Source: Microbacterium sp. LWH13-1.2
Lineage (GTDB): Bacteria > Actinomycetota > Actinomycetes > Actinomycetales > Microbacteriaceae
Assembly: GCF_038397735.1 (NCBI RefSeq)
Contig: NZ_CP151635.1
Location: forward strand, 3,534,001 to 3,598,000
Direction of reading: 5' to 3'
Length of the DNA: 64,000 nucleotides
In this document: positions 42,166 through 50,899 of the stretch, piece after piece
Layout: the number at the start of each line of letters is the position of its first letter
Numbering within the stretch: the stretch's first letter is position 1
Notes under the pieces: model-generated
Database searches by the model: none
The model's input: only the letters and a program-made list of their open reading frames with translations
Told to the model about the DNA's origin: nothing
Translations under genes and position numbers: made by a program

Positions 42166-42792
42166 TCAACGAGCAGCAGCTCCCGAGGGTCCCGTTTTCG
42201 GAACCTGCGCGATGAAGAGCGGGTTGAGGCGCGTTCCACGCAGGTTGTAGGGCTCCTGCGAGATCAGCCACCCGAGAGGCGAGAGAACGTAGACGCTGGC
42301 GAGCGCCACCGATACGACCACTCTCCCCACGGGTTCCCACACGCGTCGTGGCCAATCCGGTTCGACCCAGCCGAGTCGACGCGTCAGGAAGAGCCCCCCG
42401 CCGGTAAGGAGGGCCAGGGAAGCCATTACGATCAGCGCACCGGTGAAGATCCACCAGCCGAGCTCGACCTCGACGAGGAGTGCGCATGCCAGGAGCGCAG
42501 TCGACCCCGATCGACTGCGCGCGTCATTCGCTGCGGCGAAGAGAACCGCGACGAGTAGCAGCAGCGTCGCGACGATTGCCACGACGTTCTGTCGTGCAGC
42601 GATCCACTCCCCGACTGCCGCGAGCCACGCAGACGGGGCGCCCAGCCAGTCCAGCACCGATGCGAGCTGTGCGGTCGGCGGAACCCCCTGGAGATACCCG
42701 ATACACGCCAGGACAAAAAGCAGACTGCACGTGAAGCGGTAGACGTTGTCGAGCGTCAGCTTGAAGAAGCGCTCGATGAAATCCAGTCCCAT
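42166..42792 (-). CDS. Multi-pass membrane protein of unknown function
   Basis: 208 residues with five or so helices (FTCSLLFVLACIGYL, VVAIVATLLLLVAVLFAA, ALLACALLVEVELGWWIF, ALIVMASLALLTGGGLFL, VVVSVALASVYVLSPLGW). The first residues (MGLDFIERFFKLTLDNVYR) are amphipathic. No recognised family. The gene ends just beside the phosphoesterase remnant, so it may have been attached to that region by insertion. Confidence 0.75.
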   Translation of the reverse strand: MGLDFIERFFKLTLDNVYRFTCSLLFVLACIGYLQGVPPTAQLASVLDWLGAPSAWLAAVGEWIAARQNVVAIVATLLLLVAVLFAAANDARSRSGSTALLACALLVEVELGWWIFTGALIVMASLALLTGGGLFLTRRLGWVEPDWPRRVWEPVGRVVVSVALASVYVLSPLGWLISQEPYNLRGTRLNPLFIAQVPKTGPSGAAAR

Positions 42793-42998
42793 GTGACCCC
42801 CGGTGTCGGTTCGTCAGACATTCCGACGAACGGGTGGGCTCGCCGATCGAGCCGGGCTGTGGGAACCGTAGCGCGAGCCCCTGACGTCTGGCGCGGAGAC
42901 CGCCTGACCGTCGACAACATATTCCGGAATGCGATGGGGGCCTCAGCGTCGTGCCGGCAGAAGGGCGACGTATGGAGGACTCGCTCTAGGTTCGTTCC

Positions 42999-43838
42999 AT
43001 GCCATCGACCGCTATCGAACTCCGCGTCGATCGAGACGGCGTCGCCATGGGTGACGACGCCGTCTCGCACGCGAGAACGCTGTCCGTTCCGTCCGGCACG
43101 ACGCTCAGCTCTGCCCTCGAGAAGAGTTCACCCGAGATCCGGGCGGAAGGCTGGTCGTGGGTCGCCGTCGTCGCTGGCGAGGTCGCCGCCGTGTGGTCCG
43201 TCGATCACGGCGTGCGGATGCTGATTGTCGACCGCGCGCTGGATCATGGGCCGGTCGATATCTACTTCCGGTACTTCGTGCAGATTGATCCCGCATGGCT
43301 GTTCGACCGTCTTGCCCAGGGCGCTCCCGCACGTCGATACGACCTCGAGGCGGAGTATGCGCCGATAGCGCGGGAGAAGTACGCCGCCGAGCTGCGGCGC
43401 CGTGAGCGGGAGGTCGCGGCGAAGCTGCTGAGCGCCGAGTGCATCGAGGCCATCGAGAGCTACGGCGCAGAGATCACGGTGCACGCTGACATCGCCTGCA
43501 CCTTTACGTACCGCGGTGAGACCTGGACGGTGCGACGCGCGGACACCATGCTGCAGGTGTTCGTCGGTCCGGGTGGTCCGCGCGCGTCGATACGCCCACA
43601 CGAGCTCGGCGAAGCGTGGCTCGTCGGGATGCTCGGGGCTGCTGCTCGCGCCGCCGCCGGCCGCCCGGAGCTGCCGGAAGCGGAGGTGCTCCAGGGCCTG
43701 GACCTCACGCGTCGTGGCGGCCGATGGATGTCTCAGGGGGCCACCATCGTGCAGGTCGCCTCCGACCTCGGGGCGCGCGTCGCCGAGCTCGTGTTCGGGC
43801 GATCGCTCGCCGAGGTGCGCGACATGCTCGAAGCCTGA
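42999..43838 (+). CDS. Hypothetical actinobacterial protein
   Basis: 279 residues, soluble, without clear motifs: an N-terminal strand-rich region (ELRVDRDGVAMGDDAVSHAR, WSWVAVVAGEVAAVWSVDHG), a charged middle (YAAELRRREREVAAKLLSAE), and a C-terminal part (AWLVGMLGAAARAAAGRPEL, GARVAELVFGRSLAEV). Codon use is typical of the chromosome. Convergent with the MarR gene. Confidence 0.75.
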   Translation: MPSTAIELRVDRDGVAMGDDAVSHARTLSVPSGTTLSSALEKSSPEIRAEGWSWVAVVAGEVAAVWSVDHGVRMLIVDRALDHGPVDIYFRYFVQIDPAWLFDRLAQGAPARRYDLEAEYAPIAREKYAAELRRREREVAAKLLSAECIEAIESYGAEITVHADIACTFTYRGETWTVRRADTMLQVFVGPGGPRASIRPHELGEAWLVGMLGAAARAAAGRPELPEAEVLQGLDLTRRGGRWMSQGATIVQVASDLGARVAELVFGRSLAEVRDMLEA

Positions 43839-43881
43839 GGTCGTCGTCGGCCGTCGGCGTCGGGCTGCCCTCAGGCCAACG

Positions 43882-44388
43882 CTATTGGGGCTTCGGGGCC
43901 CGATTTCTCGGAGCCGCGCTCCGCGGTGGTTCCGCCCGCAGATGCCCGCTGACCTGCGTCATCACTCGCGCGAGCATCTCCACATCCTCCGCGCTGAGCG
44001 ACTCGAAGAGATGCATCTTCACTGCCTCGATGTGCCCCGGGAACACCTTCGCCAACACATCCCGCCCTTCGTCCGTGATCGCGACGATCGTGCTGCGCTC
44101 ATCCTCCGGTGACGGCGCACGCGTGACGAGTCCGCGCTCCTCCAGGGACTGCGCCTGATACGTCAGCCCACTCCGGCTGTACACGACACCATCCGCGAGG
44201 TCCGTCATCCGCTGCGAACCATCCGGAGCGTCGCCGAGTCGCGCGAGCAGCTGGAACTGCACGTAGCTGAGCTTGCCGACGTCGCGGAGCTGCTTCTCGA
44301 CCGCATGCCGCAGCAGGCTGCTCACCTCGGTGAAGGCGAAGTAGGCCGCGAGCTCCGTCGGGGAGAGCTGAGGGGGGCGTGTGCTCAT
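43882..44388 (-). CDS. MarR-family transcriptional regulator
   Basis: 168 residues from ATG 44388. Winged-helix MarR fold: LGKLSYVQFQLLARLGDAPD-like entry, recognition helix VVYSRSGLTYQAQSLEERGL, wing SPEDERSTIVAITDEG. It is divergent from the oxidoreductase at 44479, and two perfect 18-bp palindromes lie between them, so autoregulation and control of the neighbour are very likely. Confidence 0.93.
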   Translation of the reverse strand: MSTRPPQLSPTELAAYFAFTEVSSLLRHAVEKQLRDVGKLSYVQFQLLARLGDAPDGSQRMTDLADGVVYSRSGLTYQAQSLEERGLVTRAPSPEDERSTIVAITDEGRDVLAKVFPGHIEAVKMHLFESLSAEDVEMLARVMTQVSGHLRAEPPRSAAPRNRAPKPQ

Positions 44389-44405
44389 GGATCCAGTATA
44401 CGCGT

Positions 44406-44423
44406 TGCTTCGAATTCGAAGCA
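44406..44423. promoter_or_regulatory. Perfect 18-bp palindromic operator (site 1)
   Basis: TGCTTCGAATTCGAAGCA, identical to the site at 44442-44459. Located just upstream of the MarR start; probably bound by that protein. Confidence 0.8.
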
Positions 44424-44441
44424 GTGCTATCTTCAACCTAT

Positions 44442-44459
44442 TGCTTCGAATTCGAAGCA
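44442..44459. promoter_or_regulatory. Perfect 18-bp palindromic operator (site 2)
   Basis: A second exact copy of TGCTTCGAATTCGAAGCA, 36 bp from the first (about 3.4 helical turns), 19 bp before the oxidoreductase start. Paired sites suggest cooperative binding by two dimers. Confidence 0.8.
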
Positions 44460-44478
44460 CCTGACGAGAGGAAAGATC

Positions 44479-45408
44479 ATGAAGGCAGTACGGTTCCACG
44501 AAGTGGGCGGCCCCGAGGTTCTGCAGTACGAGGAGATCGACCAGCCCATCCCGGGCGCCGGCGAGGTGCGACTGCGCGTCGCAGCATCCGCGTTCAGCGC
44601 CGCCGACAACGGCATGCGAGCGGGAGCCCTGCCGATTCCGGTGGTGCTGCCGCACGTCCCCGGATACGACGTCTCCGGAACGATCGACGCCCTAGGCGAC
44701 GGAGTCGACGGCTTCGCGGTGGGTGACGCGGTGATCGCCTTCTTGCCGATGGCGAGGGACGGCGGAGCGGCGGAGTACGTCATCGCCCCGGGGGATGCGC
44801 TCGTTGCAGCGCCGACCAGCGTGCCGCTCGCGGACGCTGCAGCGCTCCCGTCGGTTGCGCTGACTGCACGTCAGGCGCTCTTCGATGACGGTGGCCTCAA
44901 GGCAGGGCAGCGAGTGCTCATCGTCGGTGCCGGCGGAGTCGTCGGCAAGTACGCGATCGCCCTGGCGAAGCGTGCGGGCGCGTACGTCATCGCGACGGCC
45001 AGCCCGCGGAGCGCGGATGCCGTGCGTGCGGCGGGTGCCGACGAGATCATCGACCACACCGAGACCGAGGTCCTGGATGCCGTCACCGAGCATGTTGACC
45101 TCCTGCTCAACCTGGCTCCCATCGAGCCGGAGGAGTTCACCGCCCTGGTGCGACTCGTGCGTGACGGGGGAGTCGTGGTGAGCACCACCGCGTGGATGCC
45201 GGCGCCGGATGACGCTTATCGTGGTGTGCGGTCTGTGGTTGTGTTCGTTCGAAGTGACGCGGAGAAGCTTGCCGAGCTCGTGTCGCTGGTTGATAGCGGG
45301 GCACTTGCGCTGGAGGTTACTCGGCGCATCCCCCTGACCGAGCTTCCGGCGCTGCACGCGGAGGCGGCTGAGGGTCCGATCTCGGGCAAGGTCATCGTGA
45401 TTCCCTGA
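44479..45408 (+). CDS. Zinc-less NADP-dependent quinone oxidoreductase/MDR-family reductase
   Basis: 309 residues. GroES-like N-terminus (MKAVRFHEVGGPEVLQYEEI, PHVPGYDVSGTIDALGDGVD) and a Rossmann domain (QRVLIVGAGGVVGKYAIALA). The usual zinc ligands are missing, so it belongs to the quinone oxidoreductase (QOR) branch of medium-chain reductases. Regulated by the adjacent MarR protein in the pattern of quinone- or electrophile-response pairs. Good GAGAGGAAAG site before ATG. Confidence 0.92.
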   Translation: MKAVRFHEVGGPEVLQYEEIDQPIPGAGEVRLRVAASAFSAADNGMRAGALPIPVVLPHVPGYDVSGTIDALGDGVDGFAVGDAVIAFLPMARDGGAAEYVIAPGDALVAAPTSVPLADAAALPSVALTARQALFDDGGLKAGQRVLIVGAGGVVGKYAIALAKRAGAYVIATASPRSADAVRAAGADEIIDHTETEVLDAVTEHVDLLLNLAPIEPEEFTALVRLVRDGGVVVSTTAWMPAPDDAYRGVRSVVVFVRSDAEKLAELVSLVDSGALALEVTRRIPLTELPALHAEAAEGPISGKVIVIP

Positions 45409-45414
45409 TGCCCG

Positions 45415-45475
45415 CGTGGTCCCTCAGCTCGATCACCACTCCCGGGGTGCGACATCGCTCGCGCCCCGGACCACG
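45415..45475. terminator. Nested hairpin between convergent genes
   Basis: Outer arms CGTGGTCC (45415-45422) and GGACCACG (45468-45475), inner stem CCGGGG...CCCCGG. It lies between the stops of the oxidoreductase (45408) and the DUF262 gene (45515) and may terminate both. No T-run. Confidence 0.5.
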
Positions 45476-45514
45476 TGAATCGTCGGGCGTAGTTCCGAAC
45501 CACCCGGCGTCGCT

Positions 45515-47302
45515 CTACAGCGAGGTGTAGTAGTTCCGGATGTACCGTGCCATCAACTTGCGTCGGTCTGACAGAAACGCCTCATACGAAGTTGCCGTCG
45601 TCGAGCTGAGATTCGTCGGAACCGCGTTCATCGCGAAGTTCGCCGCGAGGTCCACTTGGGAGGTGATCTCACCCAATCGAAGCTCGCCAGAGGTCACCTG
45701 AGCGTCGACGATACCCATGTACTCCGACGGCGCCCGATCCTTGATTGCGATGTTGATCGGGGTTTCGGTCAACGCGTAGTTCGCGATCTGGTTGTAGTCA
45801 CTTCTGTCGTTAACGCCGCTCTTGACCAAGTAGTTCTTCGGCACGATGTGGTGAATATCGCCGACCTCCTCGATCATGCTCGCGATCGTGATGTTCTTCG
45901 AGAGAAAGCCCTTCGCGCGAGCGTGCACCTGAGCCGCCAAAAAGGTGAGGAAGTAGGGACTGCGCACGCTCGACGACCTCATGTCCATCGGCAGCGCGAC
46001 GTCCCAGAAGTTCGACGCGAGCTGTGATGCCTCGATATCTTCCAGAGCACGACGCGCGCCAAGGTCGTCAATCCGTTTGATATCCGCTTCGAACGCCGTC
46101 TCGAAGCTCCCCGTGTACCTTCCGGTGAGGATCGACATCACGAACCACTTACGGACCACGTACTTGATGTCTGCTTCGTTCAATGTGCCTTCCGAACGCA
46201 GCTTCAGATACAACGCGTAGGCGAAGTTCAACGCGTTTTTCGAACTGATCAATCGGGGCGCGATGAACCCCGCAGACCGGATTGTCAGCGTGAACTGCTG
46301 AAAGTTGCGTTGGTTGACGATCTCAAGCAGAACGCGCTCGAGTCGTTCGAAAGACTCGATGGCAAGCTGCTCGTCGAACGATCGCGTCTCGAAGTCGCGA
46401 CCCGAGAGCACACTTACCAGTGCCGCGACCTTTCCGCGCCCGAACTCCTTGATGCCGGCGACGCGGATCACGTCGGTGTAGCTCGGATCGTAGAGATCTG
46501 ATGAGTCGTTCTTGAGCCAGCTGATCGCTTTCAGGTATGGGGATGTTGCGAACTCAGAATCGTTCGTTGCGATGTCGTCGTACACATGGGGCGCAACCGA
46601 TAGATGGCAGAAGTAGTCGATGAGCTTGCGAAGGTTCGCCCCGAACTGGCCATGGCTAGCGATCTTGCTCATAGCGAAGTCGGCACTGCTGAGGGGAACG
46701 CCCTTGGAATTGATGCGGATGAAGATCTCCGTGACGGTCTCGATGTCGAGATCCTCGGCCAGCGTGATGATGCCGACCTGCGCCTGCTTGACGGAAGTGA
46801 GGCGCTCGAGTGACCGCTGTGCGGTTTCAGCGTCCACCCCAGGGTTAGCGTCGAGGTAGGCCTTGGTCGCCGAGAAGTTCGGGGCGTTCACGAACTCCGC
46901 GACGTCGGAAATCCACGCCGGGTCTCGATCAATGACCGGAGTGAGCGTCGCGAATTTCTCCGTCGCCGGGTTGAACGCGATCTTGATCCGCTTCTTGCGA
47001 TAGGACTTATCGACGATCTGCTGTCCGACGAGCGCGGCTGTCATCGCAGTGATGCGCTGCTGCCCATCGATCAGGATCTGCCTAAACGCCGACTTCGAGC
47101 CGTCTTTCAGCCCGACGTCCGCGCTCTGCCACGTGATGAGGTACCCGATGGGGAAGCCGTTGTACAGGGAATCTAGGAGGTCACGCACCTTCGTCGAGTC
47201 CCAGACGAACGGCCGCTGCATCTCGGGAATCGCGACCTGGCCGGATTTCACCCACGACAGGAGAGTGTCGACGGGCTGCTGGTGGACCGAGTACTTAGCC
47301 AT
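45515..47302 (-). CDS. DUF262 domain protein with C-terminal HNH/DUF1524-like domain
   Basis: 595 residues. The N-terminal DUF262 motifs are AIPEMQRPFVWDSTKVRDLL (IPxxQRxFVW) and ILIDGQQRITAM (DGQQR), the nucleotidase/ParB-like fold of GmrS/SspE. The C-terminal region has GDIHHIVPKNYL followed by NQIANYALTETPINIAIKDR, an HNH-like (DUF1524) nuclease signature as in GmrD. Members include type IV GmrSD restriction and SspE phage-defence proteins. Neighbours: a small protein and a CBS-HEPN-like protein upstream on the same strand. Confidence 0.88.
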   Translation of the reverse strand: MAKYSVHQQPVDTLLSWVKSGQVAIPEMQRPFVWDSTKVRDLLDSLYNGFPIGYLITWQSADVGLKDGSKSAFRQILIDGQQRITAMTAALVGQQIVDKSYRKKRIKIAFNPATEKFATLTPVIDRDPAWISDVAEFVNAPNFSATKAYLDANPGVDAETAQRSLERLTSVKQAQVGIITLAEDLDIETVTEIFIRINSKGVPLSSADFAMSKIASHGQFGANLRKLIDYFCHLSVAPHVYDDIATNDSEFATSPYLKAISWLKNDSSDLYDPSYTDVIRVAGIKEFGRGKVAALVSVLSGRDFETRSFDEQLAIESFERLERVLLEIVNQRNFQQFTLTIRSAGFIAPRLISSKNALNFAYALYLKLRSEGTLNEADIKYVVRKWFVMSILTGRYTGSFETAFEADIKRIDDLGARRALEDIEASQLASNFWDVALPMDMRSSSVRSPYFLTFLAAQVHARAKGFLSKNITIASMIEEVGDIHHIVPKNYLVKSGVNDRSDYNQIANYALTETPINIAIKDRAPSEYMGIVDAQVTSGELRLGEITSQVDLAANFAMNAVPTNLSSTTATSYEAFLSDRRKLMARYIRNYYTSL

Positions 47303-47344
47303 CTATGGCCTCATCTCCGCGCGTCATCACTCGGCGCCGCGAAG

Positions 47345-47602
47345 TCATGCGGGGCGTGTGGAGCCGATTGCGGGCCCAGCTGCTGAGATGCAGACATACT
47401 CATGCAGGTAACGGAGGGTCCCTTGTGTGCCGGTTCCCTGATATTTGTACACCGCGTCACCAGCGTCTCCAGACAAACTGAGTTCGTCTGCGGGGCCCTC
47501 CGTCTCCGCAGTCTGTTCGACGATCGCACCAGCGAACGGCCCCCCGTCGAGCAGAGCCCAGTAGATCGTTCCGGCAGTAACTCGCGGTTGCTTCGCTGTC
47601 AT
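47345..47602 (-). CDS. Small hypothetical protein upstream of DUF262 gene
   Basis: About 85 residues from ATG 47602 (MTAKQPRVTAGTIYWALLDG), or 100 from GTG 47647. The sequence (AVYKYQGTGTQGTLRYLHEY) is not recognised. It ends 42 nt before the DUF262 gene and is on the same strand; likely same unit, but its coding status is only moderately supported. Confidence 0.5.
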   Translation of the reverse strand: MTAKQPRVTAGTIYWALLDGGPFAGAIVEQTAETEGPADELSLSGDAGDAVYKYQGTGTQGTLRYLHEYVCISAAGPAIGSTRPA

Positions 47603-47730
47603 GCCTTGATAGTGGCAGACGCGAACGATGGTGGTCGTCAACGCCACGTGCCTCGAGCGTAAGACCGGACAGATGCCCGCTTTCGACGCGGACCCAGCCG
47701 GTGACTTCGCCAGCAGGCTGCCCTTCTCGT

Positions 47731-48771
47731 TTAGGCCTTACTCGAGGACACCTCCGCGAGTACTTCGGAGTCTGCCGGTGTCCGAACTCCTCGGAGCCAC
47801 GCTGCAAGTTGATGGACCGTCCGCACGGCTGGCCGCAGATCGAGGTCCTTGTCGTCGAAGTGCGCGACCTTGTTGCGGAGCTCGCGGATCGAATCGATCC
47901 ATGCATTGAACTCATCCCGACTGATCGACCAACCGAGGCTATCCCAGTGCTTCACATACATCTGTTGCAGCTTTCCTAGCATTGCGTTGTCGATCTCATC
48001 CCTGTCGACGGCTGTGAACTTCGCACGCGCAACGCGCTTCAGCTCCCGTTCGCACCGACCGATGGCGAGGAACGGGACGGCAAGATCCTCGAACTGCTCC
48101 GTAAGATCCGTTGCAGTGACGATGCCAGCAAGCTTCCCTTGGTAAGTCACGGCGACGAAGTCGTACTTCACCACGGGCCCAACGTTTGAGAAAAGATCGG
48201 AGTGCAGGTCTACCGGGGTTGCCGGCGACAGGATGTCCGCTACGGTACGAGGTTCTTCGCGACGAAGCCGCGCAGAGCCGTAGGACTTCCAGCTCACGAC
48301 ACCGATGAGGTTACGCCTGGTGACGTCATCGACAACGAGGAGCTGCGAGTAGTCATATCTCAACATCATGGCCGTCGCATCGTCTACGGGAGTCGATGGC
48401 TCCACCAGGCCCGGTAGCGCCGGGTCGTCCTGATTGGCGAGTGCGAAGGATGCAGCAGGGATCCGCGCGAGCGTCAGCAGGTGGTCGTCAGGGTCGACAT
48501 ATTGGGACGATGCCGACGCGTTCTGGACTCTGACTCGCGTGTCGAGAGTTCCGGTGTCGATGGGAGGATCGACCTCAAATCCCATTTTGATTAGGTCGGC
48601 GGTCACCATCTCGATCACATTGCGACCACGACCTCGGGCACCCCAATACCCGATCAGATCGCGAACAGAGATGGCTTCTTGCTGCTTGCGCTTGTAGTCG
48701 AAGTACTTCTTTCTATCTGCGATGGAACTCGCGGCCGTGGGCTCTGACGGGGCATTAGTCGTGGAAGCCAT
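47731..48771 (-). CDS. CBS-domain protein with C-terminal HEPN-like region
   Basis: 346 residues from ATG 48771 with GGAGAA upstream. After an N-terminal helix region (DYKRKQQEAISVRDLIGYWG), a pair of CBS-like units is seen at about 130-250 (ATAMMLRYDYSQLLVVDDVT, LIGVVSWKSYG, FVAVTYQGKLAGIVTATDL). The C-terminal part carries RELRNKVAHFDDKDLDL, matching the R-x4-H core of HEPN proteins, often RNases in defence. CBS pairs bind adenosyl ligands. Upstream of the DUF262 gene on the same strand. Confidence 0.78.
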   Translation of the reverse strand: MASTTNAPSEPTAASSIADRKKYFDYKRKQQEAISVRDLIGYWGARGRGRNVIEMVTADLIKMGFEVDPPIDTGTLDTRVRVQNASASSQYVDPDDHLLTLARIPAASFALANQDDPALPGLVEPSTPVDDATAMMLRYDYSQLLVVDDVTRRNLIGVVSWKSYGSARLRREEPRTVADILSPATPVDLHSDLFSNVGPVVKYDFVAVTYQGKLAGIVTATDLTEQFEDLAVPFLAIGRCERELKRVARAKFTAVDRDEIDNAMLGKLQQMYVKHWDSLGWSISRDEFNAWIDSIRELRNKVAHFDDKDLDLRPAVRTVHQLAAWLRGVRTPADSEVLAEVSSSKA

Positions 48772-48930
48772 GATTCTCCAATTACTAGGGGCCAACGATG
48801 ACTCGCTGTCGGCCAGGATAGAGCAGTAATTGGGTGTGCCTAGTTCTTTTGGATTTGTGCTGGTACGGAGGGAGTTCCGGAGCTCCGCGAAAGGAGACGG
48901 GTTTCGGTCCAACCGCGCCGATTCGCTTGG

Positions 48931-49833
48931 TCAGGGATGCTGGGCTGGCCGCACCCGCTCCCGCCAAGAAATCCCCCGCCCCGCAATCCGCCTTCCCGCC
49001 TCTTCCGCCGCGACCGGCTCCCCGACGTCCGCACCGACCTCAAGCCCCACAACCGAGTGCACGATCGTCCCGTCGTACACGTGCACGAGGTTGTACCCCT
49101 GCGCAGCATCCTGTCCACGCGTCGCCCCGACCGGCTGTGCCAGGTCCTGCCCGTACGCACTCGACGACGCAGCCGCGACTGGAATTCCAGCGAACGTCCC
49201 GAACGACGGGTGATGCACATGCCCCGACAGGATCCCCCGCACATCCGACCCGGCCAGCACCGCAGCCAGCGCTGCTTGCTCGCGCAGCTCGACCGTCACT
49301 GCGAGGTCGAGCACGGTCGGCAGCGGCGGGTGATGGATCAGCAGCAGCGAACCCTCCGGCGCTGGAACAGACAGCTCGGTCGCCAACCACGAGAGCTGAG
49401 CCTCATCGACCCGCCCCCAGTGCTGCCCGGGAACCGTCGAATCCAACACGATCACCCGCATCCCACCGAACCAGCGCACCTCGACCACAGCGTCCGAAGC
49501 GCCACCGGCGAGCCCGAGCTCCGCCCGCATCGCCCCGCGCTCGTCGTGGTTGCCCATGGCCCACATGACCTCGCACCCCAACGCCTCAACAGCCGGCGCT
49601 ACCAACTCCCGCAACCGCCGATACGACGACGCGTCGCCTCGATCCGCGAGATCCCCCGTGAACAGCAGCGCATCGGGCTTCAATCCAGAAGACACCAACC
49701 GACTCAGAACCGAAGCGAGGTTCGCATCAGCATCCGCTCCACTTCCATACAGAGGCGAGCGTTCACCGGGAAGGTGCGTATCGGAGATGTGCACGAAGGT
49801 GTGCGATGGGCGAGAGTGTTCGGTGAGGATCAT
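48931..49833 (-). CDS. Class III-like metallophosphoesterase (CpdA type)
   Basis: 300 residues from ATG 49833 with GGAAGAG upstream. The metal-binding motif series is complete: VHISDTHLPG (DxH), FTGDLADRGD (GDxxD/R), MWAMGNHDE (GNHD), LLLIHHPP, ILSGHVHHP (GHxH). CpdA-like enzymes cleave cyclic nucleotides or phosphodiesters. It is the last gene of the ABC-transporter operon, so phosphodiester hydrolysis after uptake is plausible. A degenerate copy of its last 30 codons lies at 42066. Confidence 0.92.
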   Translation of the reverse strand: MILTEHSRPSHTFVHISDTHLPGERSPLYGSGADADANLASVLSRLVSSGLKPDALLFTGDLADRGDASSYRRLRELVAPAVEALGCEVMWAMGNHDERGAMRAELGLAGGASDAVVEVRWFGGMRVIVLDSTVPGQHWGRVDEAQLSWLATELSVPAPEGSLLLIHHPPLPTVLDLAVTVELREQAALAAVLAGSDVRGILSGHVHHPSFGTFAGIPVAAASSSAYGQDLAQPVGATRGQDAAQGYNLVHVYDGTIVHSVVGLEVGADVGEPVAAEEAGRRIAGRGISWRERVRPAQHP

Positions 49834-49873
49834 TTCTCTTCCAGTAAGACGACGAACAAGTACAGGACAGAAG

Positions 49874-50899
49874 TCAGATGGCCGCGGCAGTCGACCCGGG
49901 AACGAGGGTTCCGACGAACGGCTGTCGAACGGTCGGCGCAGAGTCGGCATCAGAGTTCAGAAGAAGCTGCATCGTCTCCACAGCCGCCGCAGCAACAGCC
50001 TCGACAGGAATCCGCAGCGTCGTCAGACCCAGCAGGTCGGCACCGGGCAGGATGCCGTCGCACCCCGTCACGCTCACATCCCCGGGCACAGACAGCCCCG
50101 CAGCACGAAGCGCGCGCATGACCGCGAGCTGCCGATAGTCCGACGCGCACATCACAGCCGTGGCCCCATCGCTTACGGCATCCAGCGCCTCATCCACTCC
50201 ATCGGTCGGCGCAGCTCCCGCAGACACCAGAGTCACCGACGCCCCGCCGGCAACCAACGTCGACTGCATCGCCGACGCCCGCAGATGCTCAGCGAACGAC
50301 ACGTCCTCCGCGCCAGACAGCACGACCACCCGACGATGCCCCAGAGACAGCACGTGCGAAGCCAGCAAGTCTCCATGCTCCGGATCGTCATAGTGCGCGG
50401 TATGAATCCGTTCCGCCGTCTCGACCCGACCCGCGCGCACGATCGGCACCTGGTCGGCGAACGGCTCGAGCTGCGCGGCCGTGATGCCACCGGTCGCGAC
50501 GATCAGTCCGGCGACGCGCATGCCCAGCAGTCGGTGCAGCGCGTTGACCTGCTCGGCGCCCTGCACGTCGGCGCCGATCGTCACGGTCACGAGGTCGAGG
50601 CCACGCCTGTGTGCCTCATCCTGCAGCCGCGAGAACAGCAGGCCGTATGCCGGGTTGCTCGCATCGCGCAGCATGAGTCCAACCGTGCCGGTGCGGCCGG
50701 CGGCGAGCTCGGCGGCCATCGTGTTGCGCACGTATCCGAGGCGCTCGGCCTCGGCGAGGATCCGCTCCTGGGTCTCGGGAGCGAATCGCCCCTCGCCCTT
50801 GAGCGCCCGGGTCGCGGTGGCCCGGGAGACACCGGCGGCCGCGGCCACATCGCTCACCGTGACGCGCAGCCCCGGAGCACCGGCATCCGCACCACTCAC
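49874..50899 (-). CDS. LacI-family transcriptional regulator
   Basis: 341 residues from GTG 50899, overlapping the permease stop by 4 nt. The LacI HTH (TVSDVAAAAGVSRATATRAL) and hinge are at the N-terminus, followed by the periplasmic-binding-like effector domain (TGTVGLMLRDASNPAYGLL; VTVTIGADVQGAEQV; MCASDYRQLAVMRALRAAGL). It lies within the ABC operon and is probably an autoregulated repressor responding to the imported substrate. Confidence 0.94.
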   Translation of the reverse strand: MSGADAGAPGLRVTVSDVAAAAGVSRATATRALKGEGRFAPETQERILAEAERLGYVRNTMAAELAAGRTGTVGLMLRDASNPAYGLLFSRLQDEAHRRGLDLVTVTIGADVQGAEQVNALHRLLGMRVAGLIVATGGITAAQLEPFADQVPIVRAGRVETAERIHTAHYDDPEHGDLLASHVLSLGHRRVVVLSGAEDVSFAEHLRASAMQSTLVAGGASVTLVSAGAAPTDGVDEALDAVSDGATAVMCASDYRQLAVMRALRAAGLSVPGDVSVTGCDGILPGADLLGLTTLRIPVEAVAAAAVETMQLLLNSDADSAPTVRQPFVGTLVPGSTAAAI

